From positions 144,001-208,000 of the forward strand of contig CAJNDS010000017.1 of the NCBI GenBank assembly GCA_905221605.1: 64,000 nucleotides of DNA, given 5' to 3'. A program made the position numbers and the translations under genes. The notes below the pieces were generated by a model. It ran no database searches and was not told the origin of the DNA. It saw only the letters and a list, made by a program, of their open reading frames with translations. Origin of the DNA: Symbiodinium natans. Taxonomy: Eukaryota > Sar > Dinophyceae > Suessiales > Symbiodiniaceae. This document shows, piece by piece, positions 42,839-54,165 of this stretch; the first letter of the stretch is position 1; every line of letters starts with the position of its first letter.

Positions 42839-43774
42839 GTGCCAGACATGGCATTGCGCTGCAAAGCAAAAAGCTTTATACAAGATCAGCTCCGACAGCG
42901 ACTTCTCTTCATCTTCGGAGTGCGAGGAGCCTCCAACGTCGCAGACCTCTTCACAAAATCGTTAGATGCCCGGACTACTTTGAAGCACATGTTGAGCCTT
43001 GGTTTGTCTGAAGTCACTGTTGCAGCTTGCGTTGGTGAGTTGGCGTGTTTCGTTGGCTTGCTTGGTGCTGCTGTGGCTGGCAAAGATCATGTATCTCTTG
43101 CAGATCGGTATCGTTTGATGGAGTTTGCCAAGTGGTTGGTCGTTGAGTTCTGTGCGCCTCCCATGTCGAGCATGTTGGTTGCGTCGCGAGCGTGCTCTTG
43201 GGTTGGTGTGTTGACTGTCAGTGAGGAAGATGACGGCGGAGACCCGGCCACTACAGCGCAGCTTCAACAGATCTGCACTCTCCACATCCGCAGGGGGGGT
43301 TTCGTTTACTTGTGGGCTAGTACTCCGTGCACCGGTGGTTGTCTGTACCAGCATCTGCATGCACGAGATCCAGCTTACAGACGCGGTCGCTTGGCACGGC
43401 ACTGGTCGCTACACAGGAAGCTGTGGAAGGCTTTTATGTCGCTGTGTGACTACGTCCATGCTTGGTCGATCGAGTGGCCCCGCGCCTGTGCTTACTGGTC
43501 ATGGAACCAGACTATCCGTTTTCTGCAGTCGCGACCTTACATGTTGCACGATGTGTTGGTTGACGGTTGCTCGCTTGGCGTGCGTGGTCGAGATGGCGAG
43601 TTGATCTACAAACGTTGGCGTGTCATCACGACGATGGAGTCGGTTGCTCGCAGCTTGTCGGTCTTTCGATGTCCGGGTGATGGTCATCCACATTCCGCCA
43701 ACTTCGACCTCAAGCATACCCAACACTACCCGGAGAAGTTGACGAACGTTTTCTTGCACGCGTTACACGCATGA
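42839..43774 (+). CDS. 3' part of a copia-like polyprotein: RNase H end plus a PC-motif domain
   Basis: The first 60 residues (KSFIQDQLRQRL, then RGASNVADLFTKSLD) are the tail of a Ty1/copia RNase H, where NxADLxTK is diagnostic. A cysteine- and leucine-rich segment follows (ELACFVGLLGAAVAG). Then comes a domain with YLWASTPCTGGCLYQHLH and a distal VDGCSLGVRGRDGELIYKRWRV. The TPC site recalls the methyltransferase-like domain of the element at 34.5 kb, but I see no clear SAM-binding loop. The frame ends at a normal-looking stop. The 5' portion of the element (gag, protease, integrase, RT) is absent. Confidence 0.7.
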   Translation: MPDMALRCKAKSFIQDQLRQRLLFIFGVRGASNVADLFTKSLDARTTLKHMLSLGLSEVTVAACVGELACFVGLLGAAVAGKDHVSLADRYRLMEFAKWLVVEFCAPPMSSMLVASRACSWVGVLTVSEEDDGGDPATTAQLQQICTLHIRRGGFVYLWASTPCTGGCLYQHLHARDPAYRRGRLARHWSLHRKLWKAFMSLCDYVHAWSIEWPRACAYWSWNQTIRFLQSRPYMLHDVLVDGCSLGVRGRDGELIYKRWRVITTMESVARSLSVFRCPGDGHPHSANFDLKHTQHYPEKLTNVFLHALHA

Positions 43775-43848
43775 CACCGCGAGATTTGCTCAAAGTTTTT
43801 CCTCTTTTACTTTGCCTTAGGTACGGTGTATAGAGCATAGGACGTGCC

Positions 43849-44286
43849 ATGGCTGATATGGTTGAGGTTGAGAACGCTGTGAGGCGCACTTGGGTTCGAG
43901 AGCTCTGGATGCGATGGGTTCCTCAGCAACAGGTGGAAGTCAGTTTGATCGCCTTCCTCGTGATGTTTTCCTTGGCGATGCTTGGCAGCTTCCTCGCTGG
44001 AATCTTTGTGCAGCAATACCGACAGCGTCACAGCCATATTCTATCTTTGAGTGAACTTCTTTCCTTTCTTCCGGTGGAACAAAGTCGGAGAGCAATTATC
44101 ACTACGCGGCATGGATACGCCTTTCATGTTCGCAGCGATTGCCCCGCCCTGCGCAATACCCACCCAGGCAATCTGCAGCGTCGAGTTGCTTGTGAGTTTT
44201 GTCTGCAATACTTGCGCGTGGACCAGCCGACACCCACCGTGTCGAGGGGGGGTGTAGAAGTTCGAGACCTGTGCGTCATCCTGTGA
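43849..44286 (+). CDS. Small retroelement protein with one membrane segment and a Cys cluster
   Basis: 145 residues. A hydrophobic stretch (VSLIAFLVMFSLAMLGSFLAG, residues about 31-52) is a likely transmembrane helix. The C-terminal half has the pattern FHVRSDCPALRN, then RRVACEFC, a possible zinc-binding motif. It lies 74 bp after the copia-like frame on the same strand, so it is probably the last gene of that element. Function unknown. The end of the gene falls inside the repeat also found at 50,975. Confidence 0.6.
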   Translation: MADMVEVENAVRRTWVRELWMRWVPQQQVEVSLIAFLVMFSLAMLGSFLAGIFVQQYRQRHSHILSLSELLSFLPVEQSRRAIITTRHGYAFHVRSDCPALRNTHPGNLQRRVACEFCLQYLRVDQPTPTVSRGGVEVRDLCVIL

Positions 44287-44655
44287 GGGTGCGACACGGT
44301 GAGTTTTGCAGTTTGCAGTTTTGTGTGCATAGCTTGGAGTCTGCTCAGCTTTTGAAGTTTTCCCAGTAGCCTGAGTATGATTAGTGATGCAGGAACGTTT
44401 TGCCTCATAGGGAACCACTCTCGTCGAGTTTTGTGACTTGAGGGTAGTTTTGGAGGTCTTTTAAGCCGAGCTGGCAAGTTGGAGAGCTGTGATACGTTTT
44501 CCACTCTGGCTCAAGTGACGAGCACTGGTGTGAGTGCTGCAAGCCAAAACAGAAGAGTTGTCCGAGTGTCTGAGCTTGCTTGCTTGGTTTGGACTTGTGT
44601 GAGCTTGGCTTGGTTGTATCCTTGGTGTCTTGTTTGGCATCTTGGGTTTTTAACG
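44259..44655 (+). repeat. 3' end of the copia-like element, copy 1
   Basis: About 397 bp shared with 50,975-51,363 at roughly 90% by eye, starting at AGTTCGAGACCT inside the last codons of the small gene and ending GGGTTTTTAACG. It may include an LTR. No second LTR is visible upstream. Confidence 0.85.
44501..44515 (+). other. Near-match to relict spliced-leader sequence
   Basis: CCACTCTGGCTCAAG matches the 15-nt relict of the dinoflagellate spliced leader (CCATTTTGGCTCAAG) at 13 of 15 positions. The copy at 51,213 matches at 14 of 15. Confidence 0.35.
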
Positions 44656-45000
44656 GCCCCAGGAAAGGTGGTGTTCATTCCTTCGACCTCCAGGGTCCAA
44701 TACGGCGGTCCCTCTGGCCGGCACTTTACCCGCAAACGGCGAACCACATTCGACGGGCCTCAGGGACGCCGGTAAGGTCAGGTGTGACCTAGATGAGCAT
44801 GGCTTTGGGATATGTCCGACGCAACAGCTGGACAGGCTACGTGTTGGCGCCGGGTTTCACCGATACCGGCGCGGCAGCCCGCTTGACTGTGGCCTGCTGC
44901 GGGAAGTAATATTGTTCAGAGGTTCCTCCTCTAGTTCGGCCTCCAAGGCCATGGCCAAGAATGTCCACCACCAGCTGCATGGCAGGCACGAGATCTTGAA

Positions 45001-47450
45001 TTGGGAGAGAGATCGTTCGTGTGGGGCTTCAATTCCCGCAGAAGGGCTCCCGCGCAATTAACTCTCAGCAGGGTGGCTCCGCCGTCAGGGCAGGTGTGCA
45101 ACCTGCGCCTCAGAGGTTTCTCCGCTGGCTTCTACACCGGGGCGGCGGTGGCAATGCATGGCATAATGAGCGGCAACAAAGCCCCAGCTGCAAAGACAAC
45201 TTCTTTCCGATTGAGGCGCGCCTGGGAGGCATCGCTATGCCACGGGCGATGCTGCGGTACATACTTGCGTCCGAGCTTCGCCATGCTGTCGGAATGAACT
45301 TTGTATCTTTCGGTCTGAAGTGGCAGCGAGATTGCCTGTATTTCTTTTCTGAAGCTGGCACGTTCGGCAACGGGGGCACTCCTATAAACACTTCCTTAAG
45401 CCAGCCCTATAGACACATTTCGCCAACCTTTCTGGTTGCCCAGCTTTCTAGTCGACTTGGTGCTGGCCCTGGTCATTGGATTTGTGGCAAACGTGAGCCA
45501 TGGGCGCACCTGCTGCATGCTAGTGTCCTCCCTGTTCTTTGGGGGCAATACGAGGCACAAGTCCAGAAGGACTCCCGTTCTGGCGGAGATGCGTGTGAGA
45601 ACCCGCTCCGTAATCATCTGCAGGGCTGGATCGACGCGGACGGTCCATGGTGAGCAATGGACACTGGCGGGCATCCTTGATACCTTGCCTTCGACTTTCG
45701 TGCTCGGCCAGAAGGGCGCCCGCTCTCCTGCGCTGTGGCACGCAGATAAGCTCCATTTGCCACCGGATGCTGTGAGGCTCGAACAGGATTCTCGGAACAG
45801 AGCAATGATATTTGCGCTAGCAGCAGGGCCAGCATTTCTTGCTGGTCTCTGCGATACCTTTTGGGGCGCTGACGGGCACCTGGCTGCACTCATAGGCACA
45901 TGTGCCTATGGACTGAGTGCAAACCGCTTCTCGGTTTTCGTCACAGGAGCGCCAGGCAGCGGAAAAACCCGCTCATGTGCCTTCATGGGAGTCCTGGTGG
46001 CATGCCTCACCGGTACGGCTCACGGTAATGAGTCGGTGCGGGCTTATGTTGTCAGCCTGTTTATTAGTGCAGAATATGGGAAGCTAAGGCGGGCGACGAC
46101 TGTGCCATGCGTGGCCGCAACTAGCAGTCCACTCCCTGCGTCATGAGCGTCAAATGGTATCCTTCTCCTTGCTGGCCGGGACTCGCGCAATACGGCTCCG
46201 GACGAAGCTGTGGCTCCCCGCGGTCAGCCTGTCCGCAGCTTAGGATGTCGAGATCCTCCTGAGGGATGAAGCTCAGCAAGTGGGGGCCCCAGGGTCCAAC
46301 TGCATTCTCGCCCACATACGGCATGCGCTGGACGTTTTGATAGGGGATCACAGGCAGCCGGCAGGAGGATCTCGCCCGAATTACCATTTCGTGACGGAGT
46401 TGCTTGAGAAAAGGACTTGTGGCCTCAATGCTATCCCATCGACACTCTTCACACCGGCATTGCCGGAGGCCTTGACAAGGCAAATACAGCATGGTCCGGG
46501 GACCTGGAAAAAAGGCCAAGGTGAGATGCCCTCTTGGGGCAAATCCACGGTGCACATAGGCGCTGACGAGCCTGCGTTCACTGCCAGGTCTATGCTTGAG
46601 CTCATCCTGTGTCTCTGCCATGCCAAGCCTAAGCAGGCAGAAACGGTTATGCAGGCGGCAGGCCTCAAGTCTATCTGCGGGCCTGCGATCAACATTTCGC
46701 TCAGCGCGTCTATGCGCCTCCCACCAGAGATTTCCGCCGTCCTGTACGCGTGCAGGTACCCGGAGGCCTGTCTTTTTGCAGTAGGGGGGCAGGATGCCAC
46801 CCTCTTGATGCCGCAAGGGCCTAGCTTGCATCACCTGTCTGCTCGTCCCTTACGTAGTCCAGCCGGGAGGTGGCTAGAGACTTGCAGATGGCAGCATAAA
46901 AGACCATCCTGAAGGACAGAGCAAACTGGGCACCAGTCTGGAACTCAGCTGGCTGATCGCAGATATTGTGCTTACCTTCGGACACCAAATTTTTGATGAT
47001 GCCCCCATCGGCTTTGTCTCTCAATATGCTAAAATTGTGCTGCAAATCAAGTCCTTACTGCGGTCGAGTTACTTTGAGGAGGAACTGGGAGACAAGAACA
47101 TGAGCCTCATGGAGGCTTGCCAAGCCTCCTGTGACTTCCCTCTGAGAGGACGACCCAGCACGTGGGATATGGGGGCATTCAAAAATTTCCTGAGTGCCAA
47201 CTTTGGAGCTTGAAAGCGATACTTTAGCGCAATCACAACTGCGTGCTCGACTGGACCCACCTTTGGCGTGTGTGTCTTTGTCACGAGCAGAGCGTCAGGC
47301 TTCTTATTCCAAAGCGAGGCTGGATTCGCTCGCGCAACCTCATCATCACCCGTGGGCTGGGCCCGTTGATCTTTCTCACACCACCCTATCCGGATGGAGT
47401 TGGCGCTTGTTTTCAAATGGCAGCTTGCTCGTCGGCAGGTCTGATTAGCG
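45001..47450 (+). pseudogene. Degenerate superfamily 1 helicase
   Basis: Motifs of a UPF1/DNA2-type helicase occur in the right order but in different frames. Walker A VFVTGAPGSGKT is at about 45,939-45,969. Walker B DEAQQVG is at 46,265-46,285, immediately followed by motif III VLIGDHRQPAGG (46,337-46,366). A motif IV-like IGFVSQYAKIVLQI is at about 47,007-47,048. Between Walker A and B the sense sequence (LRHERQMVSFSLLAG) lies in a shifted frame with a TAG. Upstream, 45,021-45,900 is open in overlapping frames and probably is the N-terminal part. A possible motif VI region (GFLFQSEAGFARATSS) near 47,300 is weak. Such helicases are ATP-driven RNA or DNA unwinders. With at least two shifts and a stop it is probably inactive, or it has introns I did not resolve. 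Confidence 0.65.
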
Positions 47451-48612
47451 GCAGGGAATATCTGCGCACACAAGCCAGCTTGTGGAGCATAGATGGCCCT
47501 GGCGTCGCTAAAGCCCCCCATAAACAGGCCTTTCGGGAACAAAGGGTAGCTGACATCGTCTTACCCCAGGATCGCAGAGTTGGGATCTACCGGGACCTTA
47601 AAAACGAGTGCCAAGGGCTTGCTCCCTACTTTTGCTCTAAGTCCTATTGTGGGGCACCGTGCGGGACTTGCAAGCGCAAGGATTCACCTTGGATCCTCTT
47701 CCTAGTGCAGTATATTGTGTGCCCTATCAGGCGGCAACTGAGAGCGATGGCGCGGCCAAGTATCTCACACACCTCTTGGGTGATGCCAAACTGCTGGCTA
47801 GCAATCGAGGCAGACTCCCGGGCAACAGCCCTGTGCCCGCGGGAGTCCGCTTGGAAGTCGCTGACAAGCTCCTTCACCTGCCGGAAACCTTTCCAGCAGC
47901 CTACCTGCAAATCTACGACCCGATTATACCGATTTGCCTCAAGCTCTCTGGAGCTCTGCAATACCTGGACTTGGAAACAATGCAGGCAGCAATGCCCCAC
48001 AGCTCGATCGTGCTTCTCTCATGGACTCCATCGTAGGGTACGGCTTCCTTACCACTGCACAGCACATCGCTGATTTGTTCTTTGCTATCCCAAGCGTTGG
48101 TAACGCACAGTTCCCTGCGATGCTATGTTACAGCGATCCGGATTGTGTTGGGGTTTCCTGAGACGGAGAAACGTACTACCGATCTTCAGGTCAACGTGCC
48201 CCCGGCGGCCACCGTAGCATTGTTGGCGGGACGTGCGTATCGAAGGCCCACCTGCCCCCACACGGTATACGACAGAGAGACCTGGCGGGGTGTAGGACTA
48301 GTGGATGAGTCACGCTTGTGCGAGTGGGTGGCTTCCGCCCGGCGAACTAATCTCGAAGCTGCCCGAGAGGAGCAAACGCCCGCCATCAATGCTTTCGTGA
48401 GAGTCAACCTGGAGGGATCGCATGCGCTGGGGCAGTGCCAATATTACCCCTTTGCAGCCAAACGCACCTCCCGTGCATTTCCTGGATGCCATACGGCAGG
48501 CCCTCTCGGCCTCTGTGGCCAAGCTCTGGAGCACTTCTGGTCGATTTACAACCTAGAGTGGCCGGATGTCACGTCACGTGTTGTTGTTTCCTTCGTAGGG
48601 TCCTCCCGTTAG
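47451..48612 (+). other. Coding-like tract, unknown; possibly the helicase C-terminal region
   Basis: The plus-strand frame 47,647-48,036 (129 codons) has a good protein-like composition (LDPLPSAVYCVPYQAATES, VADKLLHLPETFPAAYLQI). It is followed by a shifted frame 48,082-48,612. I recognise no family. Confidence 0.35.
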
Positions 48613-50334
48613 AAGGGCTTCTCTCAGTGCCATGTGTCACGGAGCCCTCCGTGGCGGCACATGAAGAGGCTCTGCTGGTTGGACGCAGCAGCTCCTCGGA
48701 GGCTGACGAAGCCTTGCCATCGGCTCTCTGCCTGCCCTGAGGCTGAAGAGGTGGAGCTGCAAGTGCAAAATTGGCGTTTTTCGGAGGTACACTCGACGAA
48801 CTTGGCGGCCTTGCGAGAAGTGGATGTATGCATCCCCTTTCGGCTCAACTAGCTGGCGCGCCAATCCCAGGAAGAACTATTGGAACAGCCGGGAGCTGGA
48901 ACACAAACAACTAACGGACCCCCCTCTGCGAACCCTACTGAGCCAAATACCGGCCTGCAATCCGGTTGTCGCATGAAAAGCAGAGTCTTCTTTTTTTTTC
49001 TGGACCGATGCCTCTTTACGGCATCAGCAGCGCAGTAGGCCGTTCTTAGGGATCTTAACAATGGAGGTGAAACAGAGCAGGTGCGAAAACCAAAGCAAAC
49101 ACACACACCAAAACAACCACAAAACACAACCACCAACCAGCAGCAACCCGCAAGAACAGAGCACCAAACGTCTACGTGCCCCCCGCGCTCAGTACTCGAA
49201 GTCATCGCAGAAGTCCAGGTGCAATCGAGCAGCACAGAGCATACGGGGGAGTCGCAAAATGCGAGGGGATGCCAGATCATCAAAACCACCATCATGTAGC
49301 CACTGGTGCAAAGAAGGTCAGCACGGAAAGCTGTAAATCAAAGAAGGACAGCAGAATTACCGACCGACACGGTGAGGTACCAGGCGCACAGTGCTGGTGG
49401 ATATGTGGCCGGGCTGAGCACAGTTGTGCGCTTGGGTGTTGGGAACTTTGGTCGATTTTCCAATTTGGGAAACGTAAAAGTGTTGGCTCTGGCTTGGAGT
49501 TGCTCCACTGGCTAACCACCATGGGGCTGGGATATTGGGCCATTTTGTACCTTCCCTTTTTCGCTAAGTGGGGTGTTGGTGGGGCCCTGCGTTGGGTGGG
49601 CTTTGCGCTGCTGTCGCGTGATCGGCATTGGGAAGTTGGTGTGGTGTTTCCATCATGGAAGCAGCAATACAGCAATCAAACCTTAATTCGGCCCGCAGCA
49701 CTTTATTGCCATGGACCCTCCCAATCCGGGTGTCTCGAACGGTACCAGGAGGAGGGCTTGTCAGCACGCTTTCCTGAGCAGGGAGCGGACAAGCTCTTGC
49801 AAAGGGTTTGGGCAGCTGTTTAAGGCGTTATACTTGGGCCTTCTGTGGAGATTTAGGCAGCAGTTTAAGAGGCCGAACACTTGCTGGGCCAATTGTGGAG
49901 GGTTCGGGCAGCAGTTTAAAACGTCTAAGAGGCTCAATAACTGCTGGACCTTCAACCCGCCAAAACCAAAAGCGCCAAACGTCAAACTGTACAAGCCAGC
50001 GAGTGAAAAAGATCGTGACTACAAAGAAGCAACCGCTAGCGCAGAGGCCCTTATTGCAAGACTTCCAGTTTACTGAATGGGAAGCAACTCGTTTCAGTAG
50101 GAAACTGCTGCTGGCTTTTCAATGCGGGGCCTGGAAGGAGCAAAAAACCCTGCTACTCTGTGTGCTTGGAGGGAGATCCAGCTCTCGAAAAAGCATTGGA
50201 AATTTCCCGATTGCCAGTGCCTATCTACAAGCGATGTGATGGTCCTATAAGCTCAGAGGCTGCCCCTCTGCAAGCTGGAACCGGAAGAGGGCTCCCACGA
50301 GGAGCCAAAATTGTCCTTCGGGGACTACTTTATT
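48613..50334. other. No confident gene
   Basis: A CA-rich stretch at 49,085-49,150 and one copy of the CCACTGGCTRACCACCATGG word at about 49,506. A repeated GGGCAGCAGTTTAA phrase near 49,810-49,925. No domain recognised. Confidence 0.5.
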
Positions 50335-50420
50335 TTGAATGTGAGAGAGAAGGGATTCATTCGAAATTCCACCCCGCTCGAATCTTGTTGTGTTTTTTGG
50401 ATTTTGTTCTTCGAAACTCG
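50335..50420 (+). repeat. Single dispersed unit of the 24-kb satellite
   Basis: GAGAGAAGGGATTCATTC, then AAATTCCACCCCGCTCGAATC and TTGTTCTTCGAAACTC match one unit of the array at 23,930-25,090. Confidence 0.8.
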
Positions 50421-50974
50421 GCTCACGTGCGAGCAGCGTGCCAGCCAGTTCGTCCTCCAACTTGGAGGAGCATAACCTCGAGGCCTCGAGGCGCTGTTTG
50501 CTGCGTGCGAGGCTTTGTGCCACGTGAACTCTGTCTGACCTTTGAAATAGCACGCTTCCGCAGCGATCGCAGACTGCCCTCTCCAGTGTTCACATTGTGG
50601 AAAGACACGGTTTGGATCCACCTGAAGCATGCTCAGAGACAAGACCCCTTTGAGAAGTGTGTCGGAACAGAGAGACAGTGCGCAAAGATGGTTTTTGATG
50701 TGACATGCAGTTTCTGATCGACAAGTTCAATACCCTTGAGTTGTGTGTTGAGAATCCGGCAATTATGTGTGTCTTTCGAGAGGAATTGTGAGCTGATGCG
50801 CTCCCTCAATCACGCAAACGCGCAGACCCAACCACCTGGTGCCTGCTTCAGGTCATTTCGCCTGTGCACTACTACGGCGCTGCAACCCGTGCTGGGAAGA
50901 GCGGCGCAAAGAGAGAAAGGTTGAGCCAAAAGGGCTACGGAATCTGTCCAAGATGTTCATGGTTTAGAGTGTGC

Positions 50975-51363
50975 AGTTCGAGACCTATGCGTCATTTTGT
51001 GAGGCTGCGACACGGTAAGTTTTGTAGTTTCCAGTTTTGTGTGCATAGCTTGGAGTCTGCTCAGCTTTTGGAGTTTTCCCGGTAGTGTGAGTATGCAGTG
51101 ATGTTGGAACGTTTTGCCTCATAGGGAACCACTCTCGTCGAGTTTTGTGACTTGAGGGTAGTTTTTAAGGTTTTTTAAGCCGAGCTGTCAAGTTGGAGCT
51201 GTGATACGTTTTCCACTTTGGCTCAAGTTGACGAGCGCTGGCGTGAGTGCTGCAAGCCAAAACAGTTGTCCGAGTATCTAAGCTTGCTTGCTTGGCTTGG
51301 ACTTGTGAGAGTTTGGCTTGGTTGTATCCTTGGTGTCTTGTTTGGCATCTTGGGTTTTTAACG
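50975..51363 (+). repeat. 3' end of the copia-like element, copy 2 (5' truncated)
   Basis: About 389 bp homologous to 44,259-44,655. It begins inside the 3' end of the small gene (AGTTCGAGACCTATGCGTCA) and ends at the same base. The rest of the element is absent. Confidence 0.85.
51213..51227 (+). other. Near-match to relict spliced-leader sequence
   Basis: CCACTTTGGCTCAAG differs at one base from the 15-nt spliced-leader relict known in retroposed dinoflagellate genes. Confidence 0.4.
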
Positions 51364-53110
51364 TGGTAGCGGTGTTGCAAAGAAAGAAAGTGAGCCCAAT
51401 ACGCTAACTTGGTGTGTGCTTGAGTTGTGTTGGTATGGAGGGCTGTGGAAGGCTATCGTACGACAACATAGGCGAGGGTGAACCCGGAATGCTTCGTGAG
51501 AGAGGCAGACGAGGGGCTGAGCCTCCTATGAGAGACCTTCAAGGTCTAGACACTTCTCAGTTGGAGGCACATTGACCTGTAGGTCTGTAATGCGATTGTC
51601 CGTCTCAGGGAAGCCCAAAGACTACAGGCAGCCCGGCTGCTCGTCCCAAGGGACCCTTTTGATGAGACTTGAAGAAGCAGGGTCTTCTAAACAAGAGTGG
51701 CGCCGGGAGAACGGCTGGGATGGCTCCTGGCAGTGATCAAGTGGCATGGGTACCAGTCGTGAGTCTCGAGTGCCATGTCGCACCTGCTGTGGCAAGCATG
51801 CCACCTTTCTACTCTGCACTTCTCTGCTGCAGTTCCCTCTGCTCTTGCGCAGCAGGTCTTTTTGGGTTCTGGAGGGACTGGCCAAGCGGGAAACTTCAAG
51901 GGGAAAACCCAATCTTCACAGCACACACCTGGGGCTTAGGCCGCCTGGCACAAAACCGGCGGGGTTTGTGCTGCAATAGGGACCAGATACCGTGGTGAAC
52001 ACGCGCAGTTTTCACACAAAATGGTTGCTTTTTCAGACGGAAAAAACCCAGACCAGTGCTGCGTATTTACATGACAATTCCGTTCTTGTGGCCTCGAGCT
52101 TGGTTTTTTCTCCCTGCACTTCCGCAAGCCTTTCCCGACTACACGTTGTTTCCGAACCGTACATGGGAGCGGGTCGAGACTCGCCATGGATCAGGCCGGG
52201 GTCAGCGGACACCGCTACTCTGATCACATCGTGTCACTGGCATGGGGTAGGGCATGTTCAAAGCCACATGGGTTCACTGAATCGGAGGCAGCTGAGACTC
52301 GGAGATGACACTGAGTGCCGAGGGAGTATCCTGATGGCTTGTTCCCTTTGGCTCTTCAATTGGCAGCATCAGCGGTCGCAGGTACTGCAAGGCAAAAAAT
52401 GTTCGCACCCAAGACGGACGCCGCCGCAGGACTGCTGCGAATAGGCATTACATGCAGCTGCACACTGCTTCAGAATTGCCATCGGGCGACAGCGAGTGGG
52501 CCTGATGCTGCCAAAGTCCATAGGGGAGACCCGGTGAACCAGCCGGACCCCCGCCACCGACACCAGCAAACAAACCATGCATGGGTGGAGGATGCAGACC
52601 GCCGCTGGTGGTGGGAGGGCCGCCGCCACCCGCCCCAGCAAAGACCGCCAGTGTGGTGCTGCAGCAAGGGGTCTTACACCGTTGTCTGGGATCCCAGCAC
52701 CAATGTCACCTGGATGTCCCTCGATGCTTGCCTGAAAGGCAGCGTGCCACATCAGGTTATGATACCGCCGCAAGCACCGCCAGCGGCAAAAGGAGGGCCC
52801 AGCAGGCCAGGTGATGCGAGTACTCCGGCTGCATGGGACTAATCAGCCAGAGCCTGTGTTTTCAGTTCCAGTCTTCCTCGCGCCATGCCTGTTGGAGCCA
52901 AAAGGGCGACCGCGGGCTGCCTCAAAGGGATTGCGCAACTGCGTGCCAAAAACAAAACCAAAGACAGCAGACTAGTCATGAGGCACTGTCTTATGCCGGT
53001 ACCGGACTCCACGACGGGCAGTAGAAGGCACGCTCAGCCTGCTCACAGGGGTATCCTCTGCTGGACCGGTTTGGTGATTCCTGATATAATGTGGTTTGCT
53101 TGCTAAGTCC
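51364..53110. other. No confident gene
   Basis: The plus-strand frame at 52,315-52,842 is open for 175 codons and Pro/His/Gln-rich. I see no domain and consider it doubtful. Confidence 0.4.
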
Positions 53111-53119
53111 TAGGTACTG

Positions 53120-53515
53120 GTGAGCGCTTTCAATACGTGGCTTCTACATGCTGGCACTGTCAGTTGCAGGCTTCTTACAGTGTGGCGTTGCGATTCTTAC
53201 AGTGTGGCTTTGGGAAGGAACCCAACGCTAACTCCACTGGCTGATCACCATGGAGCAGCCTGGGCACTGCGTGAGCGCTCTCAATACGTGGCATCGACAT
53301 GTTGGCACTGTGGCCTTGCGACGGAACCCAATGCTACCTCCACTGGCTGATCACCATGGAGCAGCTTGGGCACTGCTTGGCGCTACTCAAATGCGCCGCA
53401 GGCTATCGTTGCAACTGCGGCGATTCGGCCTATTGCTGAGTGTGCTCTGAGGTCGCTCTTGGCGGGCCCTAGAGGTTGATCAAGAAGCCCCCACTGGCTA
53501 ACCACCATGGGGCAT
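53120..53515 (+). repeat. Diverged tandem repeat with CCACTGGCTGATCACCATGG core
   Basis: Units of about 105 bp contain GAGCGCTYTCAATACGTGGC, then ATGYTGGCACTGT, then GGAACCCAAYGCTA, then CCACTGGCTGATCACCATGG. Two full units and a shortened third (CTAACCACC variant near 53,490) are present. Another isolated core is at 49,506. Confidence 0.8.
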
Positions 53516-53984
53516 CGCGGGTTCACCCTTTCCTGTGACCATTTGGTGGTTGATGGACATTGAAATTTGCTGAGCCAGCATTATCGCTCTTGCTACGCTG
53601 ACATATACGACTGCGGCTCGCCAAGAGCATTACCGACCGGCACTGTGCAAATGACTTTGAGATGGTGATTTTGACTTTCTGGCATATTTCGCATTTTGCG
53701 ACCTCTCTACGAGCTTGGCGCTACAAGGATCTGCTCTTGGACTACATCGACGAGTTTGAGTTCTGAGCGTGTGGGGAGTTTCTTAGCTTTTTCGCCCCTT
53801 CTTTTTGGTTTCTTGGTCTGCTTTGCTGGGTTGCTTGGTGGTGTGTTGTTGTTGTTTGGTTGTTCTTTTGCCGTTTCCGTGATGATGGCGAGCTGTTTCA
53901 CACCTAGTTGCGAGACCCACAAGAACGGCCTACTGTGCTACTGATGTAGTAAAGAGGCGTCCGCTTTAAAAAAATCATTCTCTC

Positions 53985-54165
53985 CCTTCCAAGTCTTCGA
54001 AGCCTTCGGCTCATGAGAACGAAGGGGCCTTCGAAGGCTTCAAAGGCTTCAAAGGGAGGACGAAGCCCAGCCCCCTTCGTCCTGCCCTTCGAAGCCTTCG
54101 AAGTCCCCTCCTTCGTTCTCGCTTCGAAGCCTTGGAAGCCTCTTCTTCACCTTTGAAGCCTTCGC
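53985..54165. repeat. TTCGAAGCC palindromic repeat cluster
   Basis: About 14 copies of CTTCGAAG/CCTTCGAAGCC-type words in 180 bp. They are self-complementary and can fold extensively. No gene. Confidence 0.85.

Noticed and set aside
52315..52842. 175-codon plus-strand frame
   Set aside because: Low-complexity Pro/His/Gln-rich, overlapping equally open frames on both strands, no motif.
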